Shown here: positions 25,396 to 36,650 of the stretch, piece by piece
How the letters are laid out: each line of letters opens with the position of its first letter
Position numbering within the stretch: the stretch's first letter is position 1
DNA from: Stratiolaelaps scimitus
Taxonomy: Eukaryota > Arthropoda > Arachnida > Mesostigmata > Laelapidae
Length of the DNA stretch: 64,000 nt
Assembly (NCBI GenBank): GCA_019614645.1
Contig: JABWDB010000006.1
Span: 2,170,001-2,234,000, forward strand
Direction of reading: 5' to 3'
The notes under the pieces: generated by a model
What the model was told of the DNA's origin: nothing
What the model saw: only the letters and a program-made list of their open reading frames with translations
Database searches by the model: none
Position numbers and translations under genes: made by a program

Positions 25396-26619
25396 ATGGC
25401 GCGGCCAACCACGCATATTGTAGAGGATTCCTCGCAGAAATATCTGCCTTTCATCGTAATGGAGGATCTCTTTGAGAAGCTAAAATTACTTGACTATTTC
25501 AAAGACTTCCCCCGACTGTTTCGTAACGTTCAACCGATTAACAAGCATTATTTCGCGATGAGGAATAATCCAGACGAGCAGGTGTATACGTTTGTCTGTA
25601 TCTCCGCGTGGTTGGTACGCAAGTGCGGCCTGCCATTTGATTTGCCCAGGCGAGACGACGACTTTCGCGCGATCATCACCCAGATACTGTACGCGCTTGG
25701 TCAGCTTGGTATCGAAGAGGACTATAGTCAAGTGCGTCTCCAGCAAGGCTGGGGAGAGCAAGTGATCAACGTGGTGGACGCGCTGGCTGATGCGGCGCTT
25801 GAGCAGGCGGGCATTTCGTGGAATCCCGAAGGCGACGATGATATCGATGAAGCCGAGCAGCCCTTCGTTGTCCATACGGACGATCTCTTTGACTTGGAAA
25901 ACGGACAGCCGCAGGACGACAACCGAGATCCGATACTGCAAATGCTCAAGAACGCCCCCACGACGCACTATCCGTTAAAACAGCCGGTCGTATCAGACAC
26001 GAATGTCGACGAGTGGAAACTCGAAGTTGAACGCCTCCTACCCCAGCTGAAAATCACCCTTCGGCCCGATCCAAAGGATTGGAGGTCGCACCTCGGCCAG
26101 ATCCATAAATACAAAGACGAGATGGACGCTAGCCTCACAGCGACCAAGGGTCAGCTAGAGGCGCTCTACGGCAGCATTGGTCAAACGTTGGAGAAGCTGA
26201 ATAAGCGCGAAAAGTATATTAACTCTCAGGTCGAAGGCCTTCTCGAGGAACTGAAAAGCGCACAGGAGGAGCTGACAAAGGTGAAGGAGCGATATAAAAG
26301 CGTGTCGGGCGGTGTGACCGAGCGCTCGCGAATTCTCGCGTCGATATCGCAGGAGGTGGAGGATCTCAAACACGAACTTGACGAGAGAGGCACTTCGATG
26401 ACGGATGGCACTCCTCTAATACACATCAAGAAATCGCTGCAAAAACTTAAAACCGAAGTGGCACAGCTGGACGTTCGAATAGCGGTCGCCGTCAACACTC
26501 TGCTAAAGGCAAAACTACGTGAACGAGGGCATTTTACGAATGCTGTGAACACAGCAGGGGTGGCGCCGCCGGAAGACGACGAGTTCGGAATACTCGGCGG
26601 AGCCAATCTGCAGTTTTGA
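25396..26619 (+). CDS. IFT57: intraflagellar transport protein 57
   Basis: IFT57 (Hippi, CHE-13) is a subunit of the IFT-B complex, which carries cargo along the axoneme in cilium assembly; in arthropods it would act in ciliated sensory neurons and sperm. The frame codes 407 residues, close to the 429 of the human protein. The N-terminal calponin-homology-like part spans about residues 20-140 (EDLFEKLKLLDYF, HYFAMRNNP, GWGEQVINVVDA). An acidic linker follows (about 145-180), then the family hallmark EWKLEVERLLPQLKITLRPD with KDWRSHLGQIH (206-237), and coiled coil from about 240 to 375 with REKYINSQVE, GGVTER and SMTDGTPL. The chosen ATG has A at -3 and G at +4; an upstream in-frame extension to 25330 has no ATG, and the next ATG (25459) falls inside the conserved region. 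There is no intron. No AATAAA occurs before the next gene; the first is at 27305. Confidence 0.95.
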   Translation: MARPTTHIVEDSSQKYLPFIVMEDLFEKLKLLDYFKDFPRLFRNVQPINKHYFAMRNNPDEQVYTFVCISAWLVRKCGLPFDLPRRDDDFRAIITQILYALGQLGIEEDYSQVRLQQGWGEQVINVVDALADAALEQAGISWNPEGDDDIDEAEQPFVVHTDDLFDLENGQPQDDNRDPILQMLKNAPTTHYPLKQPVVSDTNVDEWKLEVERLLPQLKITLRPDPKDWRSHLGQIHKYKDEMDASLTATKGQLEALYGSIGQTLEKLNKREKYINSQVEGLLEELKSAQEELTKVKERYKSVSGGVTERSRILASISQEVEDLKHELDERGTSMTDGTPLIHIKKSLQKLKTEVAQLDVRIAVAVNTLLKAKLRERGHFTNAVNTAGVAPPEDDEFGILGGANLQF

Positions 26620-26937
26620 ATGCAGTTGTACCGTTTGTTTTGATCCACTAAGCTAACGGGTGGGGGGGGGCTCCCTTGAAGGACAACACCACCATGTGAT
26701 ATGCTTAGCATGAGGGGAAACGAAGGCGCACAGCGTTGCATGTGTTGGACGCGATCATATGAGCAGTTGCCGCTAATACCATGCGCTATCAGAGAGTGGA
26801 GCTTGGCGAAGTGATGATTATGTTGGTATACAGTTCACGAGCGAACACCAATTTAACGGTGTCAAGGGCTAAGATTGTGTTAAGTGCTGTCGAATTGAAT
26901 GTTTGTCGTTGATGTTTTTGCAGTCAAACACTTGCCC

Positions 26938-29900
26938 ATGAGAAAATTTGCCCCAAGGGAAGACTCGAAGGCGATTACAGGTACAGAAGTTACTGGTTGA
27001 CGTCGTTAGTTCACCTAGTTAGCTGAAATCGTCGAACGATGAAGCGGCAAAATTCAGAATGGTTGATTGGGTTCTTTTTTCTTTATTATATATCATGGGC
27101 ATTGCTGTATATTGATATACAGAAAAGGGAGATGGACTCGAGCTTGATGTGGGATCGAATGTGATATTCATTAGTCGTAAAGAAACTATATGCACCCCAG
27201 TAAGTATGGTTCAATATGAGAAGTTATTAACTCGAATAGCCTGCGCTAGCTAACCGGGTGCTGCGGTTGACAAACGGCTTCAACTGTGGATAAACTGAAC
27301 ACGTAATAAATACAATGCAAATATATGTTACCTGTTGATGTGTACGTGTTTTTCTTAATATTTCTTAATATTATATTAAATACTTGATATTAAATTCTAG
27401 CTGGTTTTTTGTTAGTAGACAAATAAATAATGGTGGCTGAGAGGACAATATTTAGGGAAGGAAGATCATAGCTGATCATAAATCTACTTCGACCGTTATC
27501 TTTTCCTTGTCTCCGAAGAGTTGATCACAATCATTTTGGCTCCATGAAGATACCAGTAGATATATGTATCTTGGAGGTGGACCAGCTATATATGTACCGC
27601 AAACATGGTTAATTAGAAATGAGGTTCCAGTTATAACTAATTTGTAATCATATGTTAACCAAGCAACCGTACCGTTGTCTTTGAGAAGAAAGCGCAAGGC
27701 TCTAATTGCCTGTAGCTGCCTATTTCATATGTGAGGACATTTTCCTCGAATTGTAGCCCGCTAACAACAATGTATCCATGTAACATACATCCACAAGCAG
27801 ACCTCAAGTAGAATCGCTCGTTTTGAAAGGATCTCGTTTTATTTTTATGGATAATTGAAACTGGGCATTTCCTGTCCCGCGAGATGAGAACATTTAATAG
27901 ACATTCGCAGATTTCGACCAGTAGAACTTGGCCTATAGCAGGGACGTAACATCACTGTTGATCTATCACGCAAGAAGAAGTGTCCCCGGTATATTACAGC
28001 GCAATCTCTGCCGTATCACATTGCACAACCCCTTTTCGTTAATGCTTCCCTTTCGTAGTCAACCATCGAATAACCTGGCGTTCATTTCTGGCTCATTCAT
28101 TTCAGATCAGTGACAAAGTCGCAATTGACTTCGAGCGTGTCCGCCTCGACGGCGGACCCCTCCGAGTCTACAATCCATGGTACGATAAAGGTGTTCGAGG
28201 GGTAGGCTCCGTTCTCCTCGACGGACCCAGTCCAGTTGCCCCCGTGCCCGAGGAAGATGAAGGCTGCGAGAGTGAGGTGTCTCTCGAATCCGCTGCTACC
28301 AAAGACGTCCGGGATCGCACGCCCCTATCAACTGGAGCTAGCGTCCAGGGTGGAACTGCAGCGGCAGCCGCATCGGCGTCGGCGGCGTCAGGCAAAGAGA
28401 ACATTCACCTATATACGAACGGTCAAGTCGTCACCATAAGACGTGGGACAGCAAACAGAAAAGTTGACCGAGCAACTTCACCCTCTATCTCATCTCATCC
28501 GACCGCTGTCAACATCGATCGTATGTTACCCATTCGATTTTCAAATGCGTATTTGATGGTGGACTGTAGGCGCTGCGACTACTTTTCTAACATGTTCTGT
28601 TGTAGGCTATTCAGTTGAACAGGCTAGCAAGCAGCTAGGAGTAGGCGCGCATGGCGTATTTAATTGCAAGTGAGCCGATTGTTATAATTTCGTATTTTAT
28701 GCTAGAGAATATGTGAACGGTGTATCTCTCGTCGTAATCGAATCTAACATCTAACAAATTCTATAGTAACGCTTTCCGGGGTAATAATAACAAAAATAAA
28801 TGCCTTGAATGCGATGTGATAGTCTAATTGGGTACGTGCACTTCACGTTGGCTTGACAGATATAAGTCAACAGGACACTTTCCATGTGTAGGCTAAATGG
28901 AACAGGTTAGAAATCGATCAAGTGCGTAACACACCTCTCAAGGTTTCAAGCCGAACGCTTTGATCTTGACTAATCGATTCAATCTGATCAATCCTCACCT
29001 TGTGCGAACCGCTTCGAGTCAGTGCGAGCGTCACACCATGGTGACAAATACCGCCGTAGTTTAGCACGGCGTTTGTTCATAATGGATTTTTTTGCCTTAA
29101 ACCTCCCTTTTTGTAAACGACACGTATGCGGCGCGGGCCGCTCTTTTGGGATGATCTGCTTGAGCTACTGGAACGACCTGTGATAGGCGTTTTTTCCTCA
29201 ATATTATAAATAAATACCACAAAAGCCATAAATATATTCACGTGAAATGTATATTTATGGCAGAAACAAAATATATATATATACATACTAATCAATTAAT
29301 CTATGTGTTTGTATGATGGCTAACAAACCGACGAATCAAGGCCGATACCCGTAACCAAGCGAATGACAATTCCGCCAATTGACAATTGTGACTCATGCCC
29401 TGATACCAGCTGACAGCTGCATTAGCGAATTAGTAACATTGTGATGATCCATCAGTTGCTATCTTGTTATTAGACAAAGCGAGAGAGAGAGAGAGAGAGT
29501 GGGGGTAGCCAATATATATGACATTTAGATTTGTCACATGAGAGTTACGTCGCCGCTCCGTGGAAAATGTCTGATGTATGGAGGGAATGATTGCTGATGA
29601 TAAGCTAAGCGGCAGCGGCGACAACAAGCAACATCTACTCGAATGATTCTACTATTTGCATCAAGGTCTTGACCAATTCAACATGGTGATGTTATTACAC
29701 TGCCGAAATGTGCACGTTTAACACTGAGGATAACGCGATAAGCCAATGAGGCTACCCGCATCGTTTGCTCTGCTAGCTGCTTTGCTAGTGCATTGACAGC
29801 GGTCGCCGTAAAGGTGCTCGGGCATGAGATTCGTCTCACGGAACGGGTCATCAACTGGGACGTCATATCAATCATACCCAACACCGACCCGAGCAATGTA

Positions 29901-31435
29901 CAATTCGACATCTAACGAAGCCATCAAAGGATTGGAGGGCCGTCTTGGAAGGATCTGCTGTACTCTCTTGGAAATGAATTTGCTTCCACTGGAACAGGTG
30001 TGGTTTCACTTGGCGCTCGGCGCCACGCACAAGCGCCTGTGGACATGGACCGTACTCTGAGCGACCTCCGGTGGTGGCTACCTCACCTTTCATGCGATGA
30101 CAAATGTGAGATAACATGTGTCACCGCAGCCCCTTTGCCAACCGAAGTAACCAACCGATGTTGAGTGATTTCGAACTATGTTTGATTTCGACCCTTCAAA
30201 TCGATCGTTCCGAAAACAGCTAGTGGCTCATGTATATTTCGATGTCGAAATCTAATAGATGTTTTATACCAATAATAGTACTATACGCAATATAATCTGC
30301 TGTTATATGAATCAGTTGAATGGGGGGTGGGGGGGCATTGTGCGCCGATTATCGAATAAAACAGTACACTGCAGTGGCATCACCAATTAATGAACAACGG
30401 GGACAGGTTGATTGCAAACAGCTGCAACATCGAATTTAAGTAGGCCCCCCTCTCACGCCGCATCAAATCTCGTCCGCGATATGAGATCACACCACGTGAT
30501 GAGCAGTGGGTCGTCGATTCACACAGCCGATGCGTGCTTGATGCGACAACAGCATCGTCATAGTGCGTCGTATAAATTTTAGTTACCATCTGTTACTGCT
30601 ATGAGTCATAGGTAGTTACATTTTTAACAGATGATATACCCGTTGGGTCAGTTGCTTGCTTCATTTCGAATGTGCATGTAAGCTCTCTCACTCTGGCGCC
30701 ATAGGAGAGAATGATCTTTGAGGGCCCGCAGAATAATTGCGGGCCGCCTGTCATTGTCGAGCGCTTACAACTACCACCCTTGAAGTAGCAACTCGAACAC
30801 GGTGCTTCGTCATACCTGTCCAAATTTGATGATCACTGGCGTAAATGAACGATATCTTGAGCGCACATCTGAGACTCTGCCGAAATGTGCTGCATTTTTT
30901 CCCTGTATATTTGACCTATGCAAGTTAATTTCAACTTCAGATGATGTATGTCTAGGGGACACATCATAACTAGCCTTCATAAGGCATAACTGAGATACAT
31001 CTATCGCTGTCATGACACCTTGTGTCATCGTAAACTTTCGAACGGCAATAGCTGTATACACACTAACGCGCATATATATATATATATTACTTATTATTAT
31101 AATATATATACATTGCACGGGTAGAAGTGACCTACCCGGCCGTGCAGAGCAACTGAGCAACCAGAAGCGTGCAAGCATGTTATTATTATTATTATTGTTG
31201 TATTAATTTACGTATTTATATTTGTGTATGAATGAATTTCCGCCTCTCTGCAGTCGTCGAGGGTGGACAATGTCACCAACTGCTGCCGACCTCTCACAGT
31301 CGCCGCTTCATGGCCTCCTCGCAGATCGAGATGGGCCTGCTAGCTTTGAGATCGCTCAACGCAGCTATACTACCGTCGCAGTTTGTGGAGTACCTGCCGG
31401 ATAGCTCCAGCCATCTCTCTTCTCCGTCGTTGTAG
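26938..31435 (+). CDS. four-exon gene, 238-residue unrecognised protein
   Basis: Exons: 26938-26980 (its exon starts at 26924 after TTTTTGCAG; donor CAG|GTACAG), 27123-27199 (acceptor GATATACAG; donor CCA|GTAAGT), 28106-28520 (acceptor CATTTCAG; donor GATC|GTATGT) and 31254-31435 (acceptor CTCTCTGCAG), ending TAG. Phases 1, 0 and 1 agree at every junction and each exon is open in only the frame needed. Residues 15-80 look like a folded domain (LELDVGSNVIFISRKE, then FERVRLDGGPLRVYNPWYDK). About 85-140 is acidic then Ala/Ser-rich, and the C-terminus is helical then Ser-rich. I do not recognise the family. The ATG has a poor context and the frame is open above it, so an upstream exon may exist. 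Exon 3 could also splice in phase to 33710. Confidence 0.6.
27476..27951 (-). pseudogene. antisense frameshifted coding remnant, unrecognised
   Basis: Two overlapping minus-strand frames together read like one protein. Frame A is open from 27951 to 27655 and includes HGYIVVSGLQFEENVLTYEI. Frame B is open from 27724 to 27476 and includes DYKLVITGTSFLINHVCGTY, ending in a stop. A single frameshift near 27700 would connect them over about 158 codons. Codon use is A+T-rich, unlike IFT57. The beta-strand-like pattern faintly recalls propeller repeats, but I make no assignment. It lies in intron 2 of the four-exon gene, antisense to it. It could be a decayed gene or insertion, or chance. Confidence 0.3.
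28521..31253. other. intron 3 of the four-exon gene
   Basis: Non-coding stretch with a (GA)n tract at about 29482-29499, TA-rich sequence at 29270-29285 and 31070-31110, an 8-bp GC stem at 30723-30745 and a G-rich run near 30321. The frames around 29680-30117 on both strands look weakly protein-like but have no splice support. Confidence 0.45.
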
Positions 31436-31619
31436 TAGTTGTAGTTGAAGTGAGTCATGCTTCCACCTCTTGTGAGTCATCATACCACCTCACATGGTTC
31501 GAGCCAGCTAGACGGCTATGCACCAATTCAAGTCTGTGTATATGGGACGTGTGTGCCTGTGTGCACTAAATCAACAACGAACCCCCACCGACCAACATGC
31601 TAAGTGTCTAAGAAATACT

Positions 31620-31620
31620 G

Positions 31621-31673
<53 letters not shown>

Positions 31674-31685
31674 ATGTGTGTGTGT
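31620..31685. repeat. (CA)n(TA)n(TG)n compound microsatellite
   Basis: CA repeats to about 31630, TA repeats to about 31665, then TG repeats. Because CA and TG are complementary and TA is self-complementary, the whole tract is one large palindrome. Confidence 0.9.
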
Positions 31686-31902
31686 TGCGCGTTGGTGAGG
31701 GTACAACTATTGCCGTTGGCGCACTCGAAAGTACGACGTGCCGCTGTTCCATATTGAATAGCAAGCAGTCACACATAGGCCTCGCTCCACCCAGCAGCTC
31801 CTGATCGGACATATTATATAATACATACACAAGATTTGCGAGGGGGACAAGGCAACTAAGTCATTTTATAACGTGTGTGATGTTCAATATATTTATATAT
31901 AT

Positions 31903-32024
31903 AACACAAGAAAGAACAGATGCAGCTTCTACATACACACATATACATATATATATCTATATATATATATATATATGCATATATATAAATATGCGTAGAA
32001 GCTGCATATGTTCATTCTTGTGTT
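31903..32024. repeat. 30-bp-arm palindrome around a TA tract
   Basis: Arms 31903-31932 and 31995-32024 (inner ends GCAGCTTCTAC and GTAGAAGCTGC) match at 28 of 30 positions. The 62-bp centre is CA- and TA-dinucleotide rich and largely self-complementary, so the whole 122 bp can fold as one hairpin. The arms are unique, non-repetitive sequence and have no transposon-like flanks. Confidence 0.9.
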
Positions 32025-33709
32025 CCTTCTCGTCCATAGCCATCTTAGTAGATGACACATCAGCTTAAACGGGCGCTTCGATTTAGTTCTATTATATCGA
32101 GCCATCTTACGCAACATATCTCAATGTCCATTGGTCGACTGTTCCTGGCAAAGCACGGATATTATTATGCTATGGGAGATATCCGGTTACGTATGCACAT
32201 GTCACATTGGCGAGTAGACGGATACTTAAGGCCAAAATAGAGGTGTCACTACCAGAAATTGGTACACATACATTCGATCAGATAATTGGCCCAATTCCAC
32301 CAAACTGGGAATTGGGCATAAGGTGAAGAGGTAGAGGGATGCCGTAGGTGACGGTGGCACTGTACTTACATCAATTCACTGGACGAGCGCATTGACGATG
32401 ATGAGAATAATGAGTAATTTTACAGTAGACAGCGTGTTTCTGCGGGTTGGTCCCCAAGTCTTCCAAGGTGTCATGCTATATGAGATATACGAGCCGATCG
32501 TGTTCATCGGAGATCAGTGACCTAAGATATTACTATTTGCAGCTCTATTCCAGCGGTGGACACTCGCTGCTGGGTACATGCAGTGACATACACTGTCTTT
32601 GTGTCATCGGTGCGCGAGCAAGTAGTCTTAAATCTAGGCATATAGGCGAAATGAGTCGTTTTATATTGATATTTACTTAAAGGACTAGGCCTTTGTCAGG
32701 GTGCCCGCACTGAAGTGTGCCGTCTGCTCCCGGTCTAGCTGTAACGTATTCGTGTGCATTCGGCCTCTTCGCCTGCTTCGACCGTCTACTCAATCGTATT
32801 AAGGTGAACGAATAGCAAGAGAATCGAACGGATCAGCAGCAGCCGCCTCCATTTGGATGGAGAGGTATACTCGAACCTCCGCTAAAAATGGAAAACGAAC
32901 AGCACCCGCTGCTCGACTCTCAATAGACCCCTAAAACTTGCAACCGAAGCACTTGTTAATCGTGGCGTCTGCCGAGCGTTACCCGTTGCGACCACAACAG
33001 ATACAACAAGACGAGTAGTCACGAAAGAGTTCAGTTCGCATCTCGTCACTTTTTGCTTTGGAAAATATGATGCAGATACATTTTTGTATATGCTTATGTG
33101 TAGGTTTCGTCTTCTGGGTTTTCTTGAGCCATCAGAACAGGAGTTACCAGACACGGCCATCGATGAAGGTAGAAGTTACGAAGCCGATGGCTGGCGCGTG
33201 CCTTCTATTCTCGATCCACCCCCCCCCATGTGCGTTCTCAGCTCTGCGTCGCATGGTCTAGGCTGTTATTATGATTGTGATAGTAGCTGTATCGTAATTG
33301 CGGGGGGCGCCTCGCCTCTCCCATGTTCTAGGTGCTAGCCCTGGTTCGCTGAGTCACAGTCTGTCGGCAGGGGAGTCAACTACGTTGCAGATTGTAGCGA
33401 GGATGCATGAAAGCGTCTTAGCCTGTCCAGGTCGGTCGTTCGATCGTCGGTTCACGGCCTTCCCAGTTTCGCCCATGAACCGTGCATGTCTGTCTCGTGA
33501 CAGCACAGAGAGGTCCATCTTTTACTGTATGTTGTTGTCCACCCCGGTCCGAGGCCAACTCGTCCTATCGCTGCATACGTCGTGCAGCCTCCGCCGCCGC
33601 CGCCGCCGCCGCCGTCTCCGCAGCAGCAGCTCCGAGTCGAGCACCAGCTGCTGTACGCACTACGGGTTTATTCCCTTCGAACGTCTTTCGTCCGCATTTC
33701 TTTCTATAG
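32025..33709. other. no gene identified
   Basis: A 10-bp stem (GCCCAATTCC...GGAATTGGGC) lies near 32290-32315 and a CCG triplet tract near 33594-33612. The 197-codon plus frame 33298-33891 crosses the CCG tract; only its 3' part is considered as a possible exon. Confidence 0.45.
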
Positions 33710-33891
33710 ACCGAATAGAGACGATCAGCATTCTGTCCCCTAGTCTGTACATGGGAGCCAAGCGCGGCTCACTCCCTCCTCGAACGGGCGACGATTCGAG
33801 CGACTTCACCAGAACACCCTTCGCGGTCTCCACAAGATCGAAGTCTGCCGGCTGGCTTCGGTCCGATGCCGGTGCCGCTGTTGCTAAGTGA
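33710..33891 (+). CDS. possible terminal exon, unrecognised
   Basis: A good acceptor (TCCGCATTTCTTTCTATAG) opens 60 codons of Ser/Arg-rich sequence (SLPPRTGDDSSDFTRTPFAV) ending in TGA; a weak donor, AA|GTGAAG, overlaps that stop. The incoming phase is 1, the same as exon 4 of the four-exon gene upstream. It could therefore be an alternative last exon of that gene, or a separate internal exon. Confidence 0.25.
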
Positions 33892-36650
33892 AGCCGGACG
33901 GCCGTTGGACGGGCGTCGGTGAAAGCACCGTCTGCACGTCTTTCTCATTTTTCGTTTTCTCCGAAGTGATTCACCCCTCGGAGCTGCGCCGAGAGGTGAA
34001 CATTTCGAATGGCCCGTCTGGATATTATCAGACGCGGCCAGACCCCGTACGATAAGTCAACGATTTAACTGTAGCATGCATGATTTGCCGCATGCTACGC
34101 TGCGGCAGCAGCAGCGCTTAGCGACCGCGTCGGTCGAGCCTGACAAAACCATACGCTGTTGCCATTGGGAATCGAGTCGTTTTGTTTCGTTGTACATTGG
34201 CAGGAGGGGTTCGTTTTTGTTATTGCATCCATCTATCTGGCCTATCAGTCTCCAATGAATGCGGGGGTCATATCCGAATGCTTGAATGGGAGATTAGGCA
34301 GCCCATTGTTGTGTATTTAAGCGTCAGTATTGACGTCGCGTCATCGCTTGAACGGATTACCGTCGCAGTGAAAGGCCAACACCGTGGCCTAATATTGGAT
34401 GCCACGTATACGCGCTATCACACCCGTGTTCCGTGACCACCTTGAACTGTTCCGGTGGCTTGGCCACGGCGTTGTTTGGAATAGGGTCCTAAGTCGCAAA
34501 TTTGCGCTTTGGTTCGGGCTCCAGTCTCGGGCAATGAACAGAACATTTAACAGACATTTAATCTAAGAATAATTTTCAGTTACCCATAGATAGATTTTCT
34601 ACTATTAATGAGTGCTCACGATCGTACGGTACAGTCTGCACTGCCAACGAATTATAGTATACGATAAAATCTACGTGAGAGTAACTCTACGTGTCTTCAA
34701 AGCCAGTGCCCCATTCAAATCTATGTATTTCTCCTTTTTAATCTTCTACTGCTTCTTGCAATGATTCTCTGTAGAAACGCTCCGTATTAATTTTGTTTGT
34801 ATTATCTTTCGGACGTCCAATTGTTCTTCTGCATCGAGACACAGTGTAGTCAGACGGACACTACCGCCTAAGCACCAGCGCTACTACCAGAGAGAGAGAT
34901 ACTACTAAGAGCATCAGAGATACTACAGAGGAGCAGATCAAGAAGTAGCTACAAATTCGTCAACAGCAGTGACGAAATACTGTCTCAGTAAGTGTATTTG
35001 CCATATATACCCAGGCATCCAGAGTATGTCCAGAAAAGGCTGATTTCCAAGTCAAATTTTCAGCCGGTCTTTGCTTGCCAGCCAACAGGCTACTTCTTAG
35101 CGTCTCGTACGATGCCCGACGCAACAACTAGCGTCTAATTCATTAAGGTAACAGTAGTATCTTGAATAGTATAATGACACGTATGCAAATGACAATTTTG
35201 CCGTTACAAGTCACTGACCCTGACAGTTATCATTGCAAATGGATTTGCGTCTGCGGTGCACCAGTCATGGATTAGAGCAAAACAGAGGCTTAATTAACGG
35301 CTTGCCAGTGTATGTATAATATGATAAAAATACAATAACGAAGAGCGCAAAATAGTTCTCGGTAGAGGCGAGATTACGATTACTCTTTTTTCCGACAACG
35401 TCGGTTACCACGAAATAATGAATGTCCCAGCGTTAAAGTGACGTACGCTGGACGTTACGTTTTATCTGTGTGCAGCAGGCAGGCTATCGTTGGCCAACCA
35501 TTATCCAACACTTAATTCCGGTTGCTGTTCGCATGTACGCTGAACAGCGCACTAGTGCAGCTTTGAATTTGAGGCTGATACCAGCTCGAAGCCGCCAGCT
35601 GTCCTCTCGACAGCGGAAACACGGCGATTCTTTATAGTGGAATCATACTACGCTATTGTCACAACACTCCCACAGTGATTTCGCCTGGCGGAGTGATTTA
35701 GATGATGTCCCGTTGCCACTTAAAGCGTAAGTCTATTATTATTATTATCATTGTTGTGGTGGCAACTGTTGTTTTTTCTTTCTATTTCTATCACATCTGT
35801 GGCTAGTTTTTCTTTTCCTCACACTCTAGCCTAATACACGCCCATATAAATCGCTTGACCAAGCAATATGAATGTCATCGAGGCGTGCAACTATACGAGA
35901 TATCAAATGTTGTATTGTCACTGCTAAATATTGAACATTATTAATGTTCGTGTATCGTCTCTGCGTCCCAAGGAAGCCTGTCCCAGCGTCAAATTCATCA
36001 TTTTTACGGCTTCTCATGCGATTGCACACTATCCATATATATATATATATATATATAATCCCCTGGCGCTCTCGCTCTCTCTCTCTCTACCAGGCAGGGC
36101 ACAACGGATGTAAAGGGCCATTGCAGTCACGATATCGTAATGGCATGACCAACAGGACGCGTAGCTTCCCTTTAGGAACACGTCCGAAGCAACGCAAAGG
36201 TGCTGGGTCAGAGGGTGGCATTTTATTTGATCTACTACACCATTAATATCTGCAGGTCCCGCTGCTGTTACTGCTTATTGTGATTATAATAATAATAATT
36301 ATTATTATTATTATTAAAGTATCGTATCTCTTTGCCTCTCTACGACCAAATGAAGAGAGTATCGAGATAGCGGAAACTACAACTCAGCGGACAGCGCCAA
36401 TATACCTCGAAACTCGCGCAGCGCAGCTTAGACGACGCGCTTGTGGCTGGCCCACGACATATTATATAATAGTCGGATACATTTATTATAATAGATCGAT
36501 GTATGTCTTCTGTCTGTCAGTCGGCCTGTCCATCGAAGTCACTCTCGTAGAAACTGTTCTCATCCCCTAGTATCATAGTGTACTGGGGTGATGATGGCGG
36601 CGGCGGCTTTGGCTGCGGTGTGCTCGATAGGGCGGCTGGAGCACAGCGAA
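33892..36650. other. no gene identified; microsatellites
   Basis: Contains (TA)n at 36035-36058, (CT)n at about 36074-36088 and an (AAT)n/(ATT)n palindromic run at about 36284-36316. No exon or element recognised. Confidence 0.5.

Noticed and set aside
33298..33709. 5' part of the 197-codon plus ORF
   Set aside because: It starts with TTG and crosses a CCG tract; only the part after the acceptor at 33709 has independent support.
27886..34560. Shared string GAACATTTAA.AGACATT near 27889 and 34542
   Set aside because: Only about 20 bases match and the flanks do not; too short to call a repeat family.
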